Origin: Kalaharituber pfeilii
Taxonomy: Eukaryota > Ascomycota > Pezizomycetes > Pezizales > Pezizaceae
Assembly: GCA_015179045.1 (NCBI GenBank)
Contig: WHUZ01000016.1
Coordinates: forward strand, 682,001-746,000
DNA length: 64,000 nt
Direction of reading: 5' to 3'
Shown: one piece after another, positions 1-11,722 of the stretch
Numbering within the stretch: the stretch's first letter is position 1
How the letters are laid out: each line of letters begins with the position of its first letter
Notes under the pieces: generated by a model
Seen by the model: the letters and a program-made list of their open reading frames with translations, nothing else
Databases searched by the model: none
Told to the model about the DNA's origin: nothing
Position numbers and translations under genes: made by a program

Positions 1-940
1 TCGTGTGAATCAAGTGTCGGCCGGCACCCTGCGCTGATCCTACACTTTGACTGCAAGCATGGACTAAGCCCTTCAAGAAACAGATTATTGAAAAAGGTCG
101 TCACAAGAGTAGAGGTTTGATATATGTGATAGAAAATTGGCCGTACTTCATAATTGAAAAAGAGCCCAGCAGATTTCATTGTAAAAAGACTCAGAAGCCG
201 AGCTCAGAGGTGTACATGTAGCAGGCATTTTGAACTATACCGAATACACGCACCCATTGGCTGCTCTTGGGAACGAGATCCTCGGCTGTCGTGGTGAGCT
301 ATGCGTTCTTTATTTCTTGTCACCGAAAGGCAGCTTCAAATGATCAGCATAGTAAACATTCTCCTGGGCACGAGGTCAAGCATTCTCTCTTGGGCACGAT
401 CCGAGACCCCTGCTGTCGGCAAGCTTCTCATTGCAGCGAGCAGCCGAGCATAAGCTTCCGACTTCAGCTTGAGACGTGGCTGATCGCTGCTGATGAAGAC
501 TCGGCATGTTGAAGTGAACTTAAGAGCACTAGGTGGAGCGACTCGGCTCAGAATTCTTGTTTTTGCAGCCGTGGCCAACATATGGTAGGGCCAGCATCAG
601 AGCTGCAGCAGAGCCGCATTGCCTCAAGGAGGTTGCACTCCACTTTTCACTCCACAAACATGGTCGCCCCCGACAAGGCTGGATCGTCAATGTAGTTACA
701 CAATTAAAAGAGTTTCAAATCTATCAGCCACTCAGGTTCCAATGTCTGCCGCCAGCAGTTGGTCAACAGATTCAGATCTGCATGCTGACTGATAAAAGAA
801 CAGAACAAGCTTTAAGAAACTGAACATTAATTCCAGTCAAATTATGAAATTCGACAAAGCACAATATTTACCGAAGCAAAAAATTTTAGAGTTATCATGC
901 AAGCGAATTGGATGCAAACACCTGCTCGCAGCCGACGGCC
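1..940. other. Non-coding stretch, no recognisable gene
   Basis: Only short open frames without family resemblance are visible here. The stretch precedes the decayed DEAD-box helicase gene and could contain its eroded 5' part or promoter, but I could align nothing upstream of about position 941. Confidence 0.5.
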
Positions 941-2265
941 TCATCATTCGCTGCCTTGGACGTCTCGAAATGGTTTGTTGATTCTCTGGCAGATGTGGCC
1001 ATCAGGAAAACACACCGCAATTCAAACCGCTTGTATTGGGCCTATCCTTAAGGTATGTGCTGTGCCAATTTCTAAGTGTTGCAAGAAGCGCCAGATGGTG
1101 CCGCTGCAGGCAGGATTTGCTGCCGTATTGGAGGTTCTCAGACTGGCTTAGGGAAAACAGTCCGTATGGAATCTTTGCACTCGCATTAACACCCACAAGG
1201 TTAGTTCTTTGGTACAAAAGCTTATCTGTCAATACTAATCACCCGTCGAGTTATTGTAGGGAGCTAGCGTCTTCAGATAGCATCATACGTTGGGATCCCC
1301 ATAAAATATAAAACTATGTGGGGTGTGCGTATGAGAAGCAGGCTATCCCAGAAAGGCTTGCCAATCACATAAGGTCTTCAAGAGAAGATACAATATATGA
1401 GCTTTGACGGGCAAAATTTGTAATGCTGGCTGAAGCAGATAGGCTTCTTACGGGCCCTTTTGCAGAGGATCTTGAGGAGTGTTTAGTGCGGTTCCATCCG
1501 CAGAACAGAGGTCAAAATCTACTGTTGTCTGCAACATTATCTCATGAAGTTCGCTTAAAAGAGGGAGAAATCCAGTTTTGATTTGTGATAATGACTGACC
1601 AATACTTGTAAGTAGTAATGTTACAAACATGGTACCCACGTAACATTCGCATTCTTAGGATCTCAATACCTCCCACTCACTCTCTTGCAATAATATCTTT
1701 TTATACCCATACCCGCTCGTGAGGTGTATCTACATACCTTGCTCAGCATGCCTAGATATGAGAGGAAATTAGCCATGATATTCATGAATTGTACATATTC
1801 AGCTAATCTTCTCATATACACCCTCAAGCTTCTAGGGCATAAAGTTATTGTGTTACATTTTCATCTGCAGCAAGTGGACGTATGACTCTCTTGGGTGCTT
1901 CCGAGCACAAGCTGCTGGAATACTAACAGCAACTGATGTTGTTTCCCTTGATCTCGATATTCCTGTTATTGAACTAAGTATCAATTTTAATATGCCTCGA
2001 GATCCAGAAAATTATATTCACAGAGTTGGGCGTACGGCAAGAGCAAGCAAGCAGGGAGCCAGTAACATTTGTTACAGAACATGATGTGCTGCTTTTGGTT
2101 TTCGAGGAAAGGGCTGAAAAGAGGATGGAGAAATATGAAGACGACGAGGGTGTGAGCCTGGAGGGTAGAGTCGTCAGAGAGGCCTTGCAACTCTTCAGTG
2201 AGCGGAAAAGGGAAGCAACCATGAATATAGATGGTACTGATGGAGGGTGCACGGAAGAAGAAAAA
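941..2265 (+). pseudogene. Decayed DEAD-box RNA helicase gene (closest to DBP8/DDX49)
   Basis: Helicase motifs appear in the right order but in shifting frames. They are: a Q-motif region at about 941-1050 (SSFAALDVSKWFVDSL, then TAIQTACIGPILK after a frameshift); motif I as GGSQTGLGKT near 1133-1162; motif Ia as FALALTPTR near 1171-1199, which continues as ELASS after an apparent intron (about 1200-1258, with branch point TACTAAT); motif II as MLAEADRLL near 1423, where DEAD has become AEAD; motif III as LLSATLS near 1520; and ATDVVSLDLDIP...YIHRVGRTARA near 1930-2045. After a further frameshift comes a C-terminal part with EGRVVREALQ near 2160. DBP8 family proteins act in 40S ribosome biogenesis. 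The lost catalytic Asp, several frameshifts and internal stops argue against function. The retained introns show it decayed from a genomic copy and not from a retrocopy. DBP8 is essential in yeast, so an intact copy should exist elsewhere. Assignment to DBP8 rests on recalled C-terminal similarity. Confidence 0.82.
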
Positions 2266-4152
2266 TTAATGTCGCAGACAGTCAGATATATGCTTGTCCT
2301 TGACCTACATGGGGTTCTGGATGAGCATCAGAAAGTCATACGTTTCTTGATTGTGGAATTCGTAACTGAGAAAGTATCATAGTTATTCATGCTAGCTAAT
2401 ACAGATATGTATATGGTTCAAATATATCATGACATAATGACATAGGACTTCTGGCGCTGTTGTATCGACATGGTGGTCACAGCTGCAATTACACAAACAG
2501 TTCCTATGGCCATGACTGTGTCACATTACCACTATTCCTCATGACTTTGAGTTGCATAAAGGTATGCGTGGTATGACTTGAGGTTATCAGCGAAGCGATG
2601 ATGTTGGGACTAGTAAAATACCGTGACCTGATGTTGCTTGCTCCATGATACACCACTATCAGTAGGTCACGTACTAGTACCTCTCCTGCGGCCACCTTGA
2701 TCGCCACTGCATAACCTGGATTAAGGTGCCAGTTTTATTTGCTGCCGCAGAGTTACTATACTTTCTATTCGCACGCATGGCAGCTTTGTATCAAGATAGT
2801 AACTAGTAGTTATCATATGCCTGGTCTCGTGCGCAGTTCAGCGCAGCACATGAAGACCGGGATGCTTGGGCACGGAATGTTCGCGTACGCCAAGAAGATG
2901 TCGAGGCGCCGATTGCCCACGCATCGGTATGCGAGCATTACTCACTTAAAGTTGCTTGCATGAATCGAGAAAAAAAAACGTGGAATTGAGACCAACAGCT
3001 ACAGTACCGGTAATAGCCGACATTCAAGCAACGGATCCATATCGGGCAACTACTGTCGAACCCAAACTCTATTAACGGGCATATGTATGCCGCACTCCAA
3101 GTGCGTTGCGTTGGGGCGGGGAGGGCTGCTTCCGCGTGCAAAAGAGGGGTCTTGTTTGTATCGGGGACTGGGGGCTATGCAGATAGATTGGCTCGAGCGA
3201 GAACAATTTAATTGCCGTTCTGTCAAAGCTGCTGCATATCGCGACCCTGACTGTTGACGCCTGGGGTGTGGCGGGCTGGCGGAGGCAATGCACAGGCAAT
3301 GCGCAGAGGCACGAAATAAGGCAGGGTTCGCTTGGGGGGGGGGCGGCTGGTGCCGTTGGGGCATCCCCGTCGCTTCATTGGCTGGTGCGGGCTCTGCGGG
3401 CTCGCAGCGCTGATTTTCAGGGCTGGTACAGGCGCTGCAGCGCTGCTCGGTCCCTTCGCCTGGGATGCCTCTTGCCTTCGCTAACACCGCTCGGAAACGA
3501 TATTCCCAAGCCGTAGGCAACGTTGAATTGTTGTTCCACAGCAAATTAGAAAGTGTAACTAACTGAATAATCTAAGAGGAGCAATACAGTTCATAATCGG
3601 AAAGGGAAGCAGCTGTTGGGCCCCTTCTTTGTCGATTGCTGTTGCCCCTCCTCCCTCCCCCTCCTCCCCCCCCCCCCTCCCCACACCCACGCTCCCCCCA
3701 AAGAAGCTCTTACTCCTGAGCTGAACGCGAGCCCCCCTCCCCCAGCAAGAGCGACACTCGGAAAGTCTCGGCGTTTCCTTTGTGCTTCTCTTTCCAGCCT
3801 CTCATCCTGCTCTCACTACGACTTTCGCGCACTTTCAGTCCTTCCCTTTATTGAGTGGTTCACTCCCCACTTTTGCATAGTCGGTCCTTCTGGTATTGCT
3901 GCCGCTGCTACTCCTTGTTGGTGGTGTTGCCGTGTGAACGTCTGCGATAGCCCATATCTCGCAAGGGGGAATATATTTGACAGGCTACACCCTTCTTTGT
4001 CGACCCAGCCACGGGACAGCCTGCATTTTTCGGAACGCTTTGCCCTGTCCAGCTGGAAGCAGCGTAGAGACCCCCACAGAAAGAAAGCTTCGACCCAGCC
4101 CAGTCGTTGAGGGCAGACCTCAATTAAATCACAATCCTAAAGACACCTCTCA
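2266..4152. other. Intergenic region and F-box gene promoter
   Basis: No gene is recognised. About 3240-3470 is a GC-rich island with a G run near 3334. A strongly pyrimidine-rich tract with a long C run lies at about 3636-3690, roughly 460-515 bases upstream of the F-box/WD40 start codon. CT-rich tracts of this kind are common in fungal promoters and 5' leaders, so this is probably that gene's promoter or leader. Confidence 0.5.
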
Positions 4153-5988
4153 ATGCAACAGCAGCAACAACAAAGGAAACGGTCGCTTTCCCTCGCAGCC
4201 GGAAAGCTCTCATTCTCTGGGGCACACAGCATGCGTCCGAAGACTTCTGGGGTCGAGCTACGAGAAACACAAGATGGTTGGTACGAGAAGTCCACTGGAT
4301 TTTGCAGCCTGCCAATAAGACGAACCGGGGAGAGCGTCCGGAGGCTTTTACGGAGAGCATCCCAATCATTTAAATTTCACCCCAATAGCAACGGGAAATT
4401 GTCCATGTTCTCCCCTATTACCGAGAAGAGGGGCGAAAAAGAAGATGGGTCAACATCATCTCTGATGAAAGGAAAGGTTAAGTCAGTGAATGGTGACAGC
4501 GAGTCCGGCTTCTTCCAGGACGACAATGATTGTTTCTATGCTTCGGACACCCTGGCAGTCAGAAGAGGTATGGAGACTGCTGAGGTTCTCTAGTTACTCT
4601 ACAGAATATCACCGGCTGACTTTTTCAGATTTTGTGAAAACACTACCGTCTGAATTGACAACCCATATTTTCTCGTTTTTGGATCACCGAACGCTGTTGA
4701 ACTGCGAGTTGGTTTCGCATCTTTGGAGGGATGTTGCAAGGTCACCCCATGTCTGGCGCGAAACGTTCCAGGCTGCACACGGGCCATGGAAGTCGAAGCC
4801 AGGGAATGATTGGAAAAGGATGTTCCAAGTCTGGCAGAATCTTGACTATCAGTGGGAGCATGGCAAGGTTACGGAAAAATATTTGAGGGGCCACACGGAC
4901 AGTGTCTACTGCGTTCAATTTGACGAGTAAGAGCATCCAAAACCATGCACTCAGAGGTTAAGCTAATGTTGAGGCAAAAGTGAGAAAATTATAACTGGCT
5001 CTAGAGATCGGACGATAAAGGTCTGGGATATCAAGACGGGTGTCTGCATCAAAACACTCGGTTATGGTCGCAAGAATAATGCTCTAGACCTTGCTGCTTG
5101 TAGTGCCATTGCTGGAGCGCGGTCCAGTTCCACAGTGGGGTACCATCGCGCTTCCGTCTTGTGTCTCCAGTTTGACGACGAGATTCTGGTATCTGGTTCT
5201 TCAGACTTCACCTGCATTATCTGGTCATTGCCATCATATACTCCGGTGAAGAGGTTATCGCACCACACGGCAGGGGTGTTGGATGTGTCATTTAACAAGA
5301 AGCATATAGTGACTTGTTCTAAAGACCACACAATATGCTTATGGGACCGGGCAACAGGCAATGTCATTCGAACGCTAACTGGGCATTGTGGGCCTGTCAA
5401 TGCTATTGTATGTTGTCATATGTATTACTATATATATTTCGTTCTAACGTTTTCCGCAGGTGATTCGAGGAAACCTCATTGTTAGTGCATCTGGAGATGC
5501 ATTGATCAAACTCTGGAACATCGACACCGGCAAATGCATTCGGGACTTCGTTGGCCACAACAGAGGGTTAGCCTGTGTTCAGTTTAGTGAAGACGGTAGA
5601 ACAATCGTCTCTGGTGGAAACGACAAGGAGATTCGGATGTGGGATGCCCGGAGTGGAGAATGCCTGCGCACCATGACAGGCCACGAAGAACTTGTCAGGA
5701 CGCTCCACTTGGACACACAAAATAAGCGGATTATTTCCGGTTCCTATGATCAGGTTTGTTAATATCTGTTCCAATTGTGATTAGAATTGTAGCTGACATA
5801 TATGCTAGACTGTTAAAGTCTGGGACGCAGAGGATGGAAAACTGATTCTGGACATCCGGAAGTACCATGCAAGCTGGGTTCTTGCAGCTAAAGCGGATTT
5901 TAGGCGAATCGTAAGCACAAGTCAGGACAACCGGACCCTGATATTGGACTTTAGCGCTGGGCTTAAGGGTCTCGAGCTTCTAGAATGA
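4153..5988 (+). CDS. F-box/WD40 protein, beta-TrCP/FWD-1-like SCF substrate receptor
   Basis: Five exons: 4153-4567, 4629-4926, 4981-5407, 5460-5753, 5809-5988. All junctions are GT-AG, phases agree, and the protein is 537 aa. A basic, low-complexity N-terminus (about residues 1-135, starting with a Gln run) is followed by an F-box (about 138-185, DFVKTLPSELTTHIFSFLD). Then comes a seven-bladed WD40 propeller (LRGHTDSVYCVQFDDEKIITG, VLVSGSSD-type strands, LIVSASGD, IVSGGNDKEIRMWD, IISGSYDQTVKVWD). The family recruits phosphorylated substrates to SCF ubiquitin ligases through Skp1. Blade order and sequence resemble beta-TrCP; the Neurospora relative FWD-1 directs turnover of the clock protein FREQUENCY. 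A MET30/SCON-2 type receptor is a less likely alternative. The gene stands alone, about 2 kb from its neighbours. Confidence 0.9.
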
Positions 5989-6422
5989 ATCTTCATTCAT
6001 GCGCTGCCTCTTTTACCTCCCTTTCTTTCCCGTTGCCATTATTTATATTTGTTCCCAAATAGACTATGATGATTGTGTATCCCTGATACCGTTGGAAATA
6101 TTGGATAAATACCTTTTTCCCCCCGTTTTTAGTTTTAGGGTGCTTACGTTCTACTGTTAGCTTCTTTTGGCCCGTGATGCTTTGGGTTGCTATTTTATTT
6201 CTTAACTTTTCATTTTCATGTAGATGTGGTCTCATTTTTATTCGCTTGATTTATATGCACTGGAAAACTATAAGACTTAGCAGGCGTTCTTCGTGTTTCT
6301 ACTCTATTTGATATTATACTAGTTTTCTAAGTATTGCTGTCTTTTGTCAAATTGTCTGCTATGGCTGGACGCTGCTCATATGAAAGATACTTGTTTTAGT
6401 ACTGGTTATACTCTTCAAGATT

Positions 6423-6460
<38 letters not shown>

Positions 6461-8934
6461 CTCGCGACTATTTGTTATGCTATTCAATTGATCCTTGACC
6501 TAATCTCTACATTCTTGCGAGATTGGATCTTTCTTTGTTTTTTTCCCAGACAATCGGGGAATCGAGTTGCTAAGGCGGTTTGCAAAACTTTTTTTGTAGG
6601 CAGTGGAGCAGGAAGGGAAGCCGAAAGAAAGGCGGGAGCATAGCCGCGATAATACTTTAAATCAAGAATTGTTGCCGATTTGCTTCAGTATTAATGTGGG
6701 CTCAAGCTGTCCAGGACAATGCTTCCGCTGAACCTTTTTTTTTTTTTTTAACTTTTTTTTTTGGATACTGTCCTTTCGTTTGCGTGACTACATCCACCTC
6801 GGAGTTGGGAGTTTGAAGATACAGTTATTACACCATATACCCGAATAGTCCAATCAACTTCATACCTGCCTTGTTAGACTCCTCAATTGCGTACTGATAC
6901 CTACATGTCTATCAGAGAACAAAAAGATATATATTACATGATATCTCTTATTTACTTTTTGTTGCTTATAGTTACGAATCTTCTTACAACTTGCCCTTTT
7001 GCCACCCTGGAGATGGTGGATTGTGCAGCTACTCGGGGGGCGGACGATCTTCAAAGCCATTTTCGTATGACGGGACGGAATAATACGGTGCAGGGATATA
7101 TCTTGCTATACATGAACACAAGGGGCGGAGGCATACGGAGTACAAACGTCTACCAAGTTTTTCCATAAATTCCTACATGGCGTGCGTTTACAGTCGGCTC
7201 CCGCAGTTTTGGCGGTATCCATATCAGACTTAGTGTGTGGTCGGCACTAAAGTACCCAGCAGCCTTACCTTAACCCCAAGATCTACGGCATAAAAAAGGT
7301 TTTGGGAAGAACGGAAAAGGAAAACGAAAAACTACTATCAAACAAGAAAAATCCTCAGAGATTCGAGGAAGAAATTTTTTTTTGTTGGGGACCTGCCGAG
7401 AAGTAACCAATCCGAAGCCTGGGCGTCAGGGGCTGTGTCGGCAATTTTGGGCTAGAGATTATTATGATTTCCAAATAACAGACTTGGTAAACAAGCAAAA
7501 GCTCTGCTTGTTTCACGTGACAGCATTGAGTTTGTGTATGCATTGGAAACCGACTTTTTTTAATATACATTCTCTAACTGCCCATATATCCCAAACATAC
7601 ATTTACCCGCGTTCGAATGTCTCCAAGGTGCATATATATATATATTATCATGTATGCTTCCGAACATTGTAGAGTCACTTTGACCTCTCCCTCAGCCGCT
7701 GGCATTCGGTTCCCCCCTTCGAATTGGGGGAGGGGGGAGTGATGATAGAACTCATCCTTTAACCCACCAACTAGAATCCAGCAAAAACTCCACACACACA
7801 CACATATATATATATACAGTATATCACTAAACTACCCGTCACGCTACATTCCAGTTTGCCACGCTCAAACCCGTGGCTGCTACACAAACGCCATGCCAGT
7901 ATGCCATGTATTAGGCGATAATACAGTAAAATGCCCCCTCAAACTTGCATTGCAACTCCTCTACTCTCTCACCCTCCCTGCTTCGTGTAGTACATTAGCA
8001 CCCCACTTCAACACCACTATGAAATAGGTACCCTCCGATATCCAAAGGGGCTTACACCAGAGAAGGATGGCACGAGACAAGATGAATGTTTTTTAGCTTC
8101 TTCCGCCTGATTCGATACTGTCAATAGACGGAAAAAGAAGACCAAGCAGGGTTCATCTCACGTTTAAAACACGTGACCCTGCCAATTTACCTCGTCCCCA
8201 ACTCGGTTTATAGAAATTCCTTCCTTAGTTGTCTCGTTCCCCACAGGACTCCTCTACATGTCCTCTTCCCTCAATTGGAGATTTCTCATGTATGAATACA
8301 TTGCGTAGACATTTTAGGTTGATGCTCTTATGCATGTCAACTGATGCAAGTCGCACATCAAGTTTCTTAACACCCACAAAATATAAATAAATCAAAAAGT
8401 CGTTTTCTTTTAAAAGCAAATCCAAGTGTGATTGGCTGGATCTGGTGAGCTACTTCTATTCAAATTACTCCTCTATGCAACATGGGCCCGCCCGAATATG
8501 CAACGCTAGCAAATGTGTACCTTAATATACGCAAGGCAAGCACCAAACCGCCCTTGCAAATTGTGATGTGTGATGTGGAAGCAGCTTGAAATCACCAATG
8601 ACGTTGTCAAAGCAGAAGCCGAAGATATTATGCCCCCTAAAACTAAAAGTATAAGAGACATTAAAATAAAAACAAACAAAAAAAAATCAGAAATCAGAAA
8701 AGAAGAATAAAACAAAGGACAATAGGAAAGAGAATATAAAGAAAAGAAATAAATGGTAACCCCTATGCGACTCCTCAATACATAATCCCCTTTATCATGA
8801 ATCATGCTTCATCTTCCTGACAACCCTTCCCTTCTTTTGTCTTCTTCTGCTTCCACTCTTACATGCAGATACAGAAATCGCTTTTTTCAACATCACCACA
8901 ACAGAGAGATCGTAACATCACGTCATATAGACCC
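5989..8934. other. Intergenic region with poly(T) and microsatellites
   Basis: No gene is recognised. The AT-rich stretch just downstream of the F-box gene probably holds its 3' UTR. A run of 35 T occupies 6426-6460, shorter T runs lie near 6736-6762, and CA/TA dinucleotide repeats lie near 7791-7816 and 7631-7645. The final part, up to 8934, is the 3' side of the minus-strand EB1 gene. Confidence 0.6.
6426..6460. repeat. Homopolymer run, 35 T
   Basis: An uninterrupted T run about 440 bases downstream of the F-box gene stop codon. The length may be unreliable because homopolymers are prone to sequencing error. A retroposed poly(A) tail on the minus strand is possible, but no adjoining retroelement is visible. 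Confidence 0.85.
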
Positions 8935-10059
8935 CTAGAACGTCTCTTCATCATCCACTGCTGGTGCATCATTAGGTATCTCAAAGCCTTCCTCCGTACT
9001 ATACAGGACTTTCTGGATATCCTGAGCAAGTTGGATCTCCCGAGGAATGTGAGTCTCATCCTCAGAAACTGGGACATCTTCAGTGACTTGCTGCACAAGT
9101 AGCTCGATATCCCGTAATTTGCTGAAGTAGAAATCTCGCTCTCGTTCTAACCCAGATACAGTCTCTTTCAAAGCGTTAATTTCGTTTTGAAGTGCTGATA
9201 CGTTGGCCCCAAGAGGGACTCCTCCTCCTAGTGGAGTTCGGGTCCTGGCTGCGCCGACAGTGGGAGTGGTTCCGCGTTTCACAGCAGCGGAAGCAGCACG
9301 AGGCGGCGGCGCGGTAGAGCTGCTGGTTGGGACCTGACCTTTTCGTCGTCCAACAGCGTCATATTCACCACCTGGGTAGAACTGATCCCAGTATCGCTTG
9401 GTCCATTGGAGAAACTCGAGGTTATCCTGAAATTTGCACTTTACTAGTCTCTCGACAGGCAAGGGGCGATCAATTCCACGCTGGGTGAAAACATCTGCAT
9501 ATAAGGAGATTAAGTTAGTATTCACTACGAGCGCTCGCGTAGTTAAGATTCCCACTACTCACTTTGAAGAACCTTAAAGTTGTTCAGATAGGCATATTCG
9601 GTGTTCACGTTGAACTTGACCTTGTGCATGGGAACATCCCCTGTAGAGTTGGAGAGAAGTTAATTAGCAATTTGAGTCTTACCACCTGTATTGGAATATA
9701 CAAACATACCATAGATGGAGTCAAATACCTGCGTCAGCGCAGCACTAGATTTCTAGTAATCAGTACAATGCACGTCCGCCGTTTCAACGCAAATAATGTT
9801 TTCATGATTTGATCGTGTTTTGTAATGGTAGAAATGAATGCATGCCGTGGATGCTGTTGTCACGAGAGAAGAGGATAGAGCGGAGGAAGCAGCTACTAAC
9901 CCAGTTCCCAACTGCTCAACCTTGGTGATGTTCAGTTGCAAAAGGTTGTTGATCCAATTTAATAGTTCTTGTCTGGTTAACTGTTGTTTAGTCCTAGCTG
10001 AACATTTCCATTATCCTCCTCTAAGGAGGTTGATGCATCCCTTACCTGGACTCCCCCAT
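8935..10059 (-). CDS. EB1-family microtubule plus-end binding protein (Bim1/Mal3)
   Basis: Five exons on the minus strand: 10059-10046, 9972-9901, 9744-9710, 9640-9563, 9494-8935. The protein is 252 aa. Exon 1 is only 14 nt (MGES plus two bases) and is joined in phase to RQELLNWINNLLQLN. The N-terminal calponin-homology domain (about residues 1-115) carries family signatures KVEQLGTG, VPMHKVKFNVNTEYAYLNNF and LVKCKFQDNLEFLQW...YWDQFYPGGEYDA. A Ser/Pro/Gly-rich basic linker follows, then the coiled-coil EB homology domain (about 150-200, containing FYFSKLRDIE). The acidic tail ends in EETF, matching the C-terminal EEY/F motif read by CAP-Gly proteins. EB1 proteins track growing microtubule ends and recruit partners to spindle and cytoplasmic arrays. 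The length is typical of fungal members. The family assignment is very secure; the first exon is inferred from phase and conservation. Confidence 0.95.
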
Positions 10060-11722
10060 GATTGCTGTTTTTCAGTTGAATACGGAATAGGAGGGTTTTG
10101 CTTATATCGGAGCTTGCGGTAACGGGCCGACTAGGTGTTGAGCGTGGAGGAGTGCAGTTGCAGCCAGGGAATCAGGAAGAGACAAGGTGATGGCAACAGT
10201 GCTGAATGAGTGTAGGAGATTGGAAATGGGGCTTGAAGTTAGGGTAAGTGTCGGAGCACAGATGATGGCCGCACGGGTAGCACCAAGAAGGCGTTACTTC
10301 TAGGGGATGGGATCGTGTGGGGCGTGGGGGGCGTGGTTGGAGGGGGAAATAAATCTGTGCCAAGCCGTCGATATATGGCGTTCTTCTCCTACCCGACGGG
10401 CGACACTGGCCCGCACAAGGCCAAGAATAAGAGGCAGATTTGTTGCCAGAAAACCCACGATTCTTAGATATATACTTGCAGCTTGGAAAGGTCAAAGTTA
10501 GTCTGGCAAAAAAAGGTGTGCGTATGCAGGCCCCCTCACAGAACTGGATGTCTTCCACGTCCTTTGAATGGTCCTTACATTAACACGCCTCAGTCAGGTG
10601 ATCTCCATGCATTACAACACCCCAAGTAGCATCACAATACGTATTGTGAAAATATAGTAAAGTAAAAAAAAAAAAAAAACAAAGTAGATATGAAATAAAG
10701 TAAAGTAAAGTAAAATAAAATATGAAATAAAACAAAACGAAACGAAAAATAAAATAGAAAAAAGGCAAGAAAGTAAACATTTTATCTGAGCATAGCCAGG
10801 AACAAATCAACAATAATCAACGTGGCTACTCCCCACATGCAATGCCTCTGCGTCGAGTGATAGGGATCTGCCTGATCAGCCTATGTGCTAGTTGCTTTTA
10901 AGAAAAACTACATAAACATAAACAAAAGAAAATTTTAAAGTTTACGAGAAAAACGTGGTTAGTAAAAGCTCACTGTCAAAGCATTACGATACTCAATTTG
11001 CAGAGTACTTGCTGTCGTACGAGACACACAAGCAGCTGAACACTGCACTGAAAAGTATGCCCGTCATGCTGCCAAGGGATAGAAGATAGAGAGAGAGACC
11101 CACATTTACAGGCGTTTCCTCTGGTACGAACGCATGCGTTTTCAAACTCAAGCCTATAGTCCACCTCAAGTTGTACAAGTAATATATAGACTTCAGCTGA
11201 GCCGTGTTATGGAAAACGACGTGCTTTTCTTACAGGCACATATTCGATTCTATCATCAACAGCGACTCAAAACAATTCGCTGTTGTGGAAGTTCATGCGA
11301 GCTCATAGTTTAAAATCCTTGAATGAATGTAAAATGCCGTGCTCTCCTATGTATGTTAGGGGACCTCTATATGAATTACACAGCAAAATTTCTGAACACA
11401 ATACCAATGAGGGGCCTGAGCCTGTTGAGGATAAGAATTGTTATGGGAATGTAAGGAAATAAATTAATGCAGTCACCTAACAAGAATAAAAATGACTCGT
11501 TTAAAGCTGTAGAATTGAGTTTACATAACTCTGTTGGCTATGGTATCATACCGGTATCACCTCTATCTACAAGTTTGCAGCATTGTACGAAGTGAAAAAT
11601 CAATATTGCCTTCATCAAATATAACCGAAATACTGTCTAGCTCAAAAACCCGCAATTAACGTCATCAACAGTATAGAGACAGGAAAAGTATAAGCTGAAT
11701 TGTTCCCTCAACTCACGAACAA
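10060..11722. other. Intergenic region between two minus-strand genes
   Basis: No coding evidence is seen. It contains an A-rich tract (about 10661-10760, with AAAGT/AAAAT-type repeats) and the promoter side of the EB1 gene. The last few hundred bases before 11723 are AT-rich, as expected for the 3' UTR of the co-chaperone gene. Confidence 0.55.
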
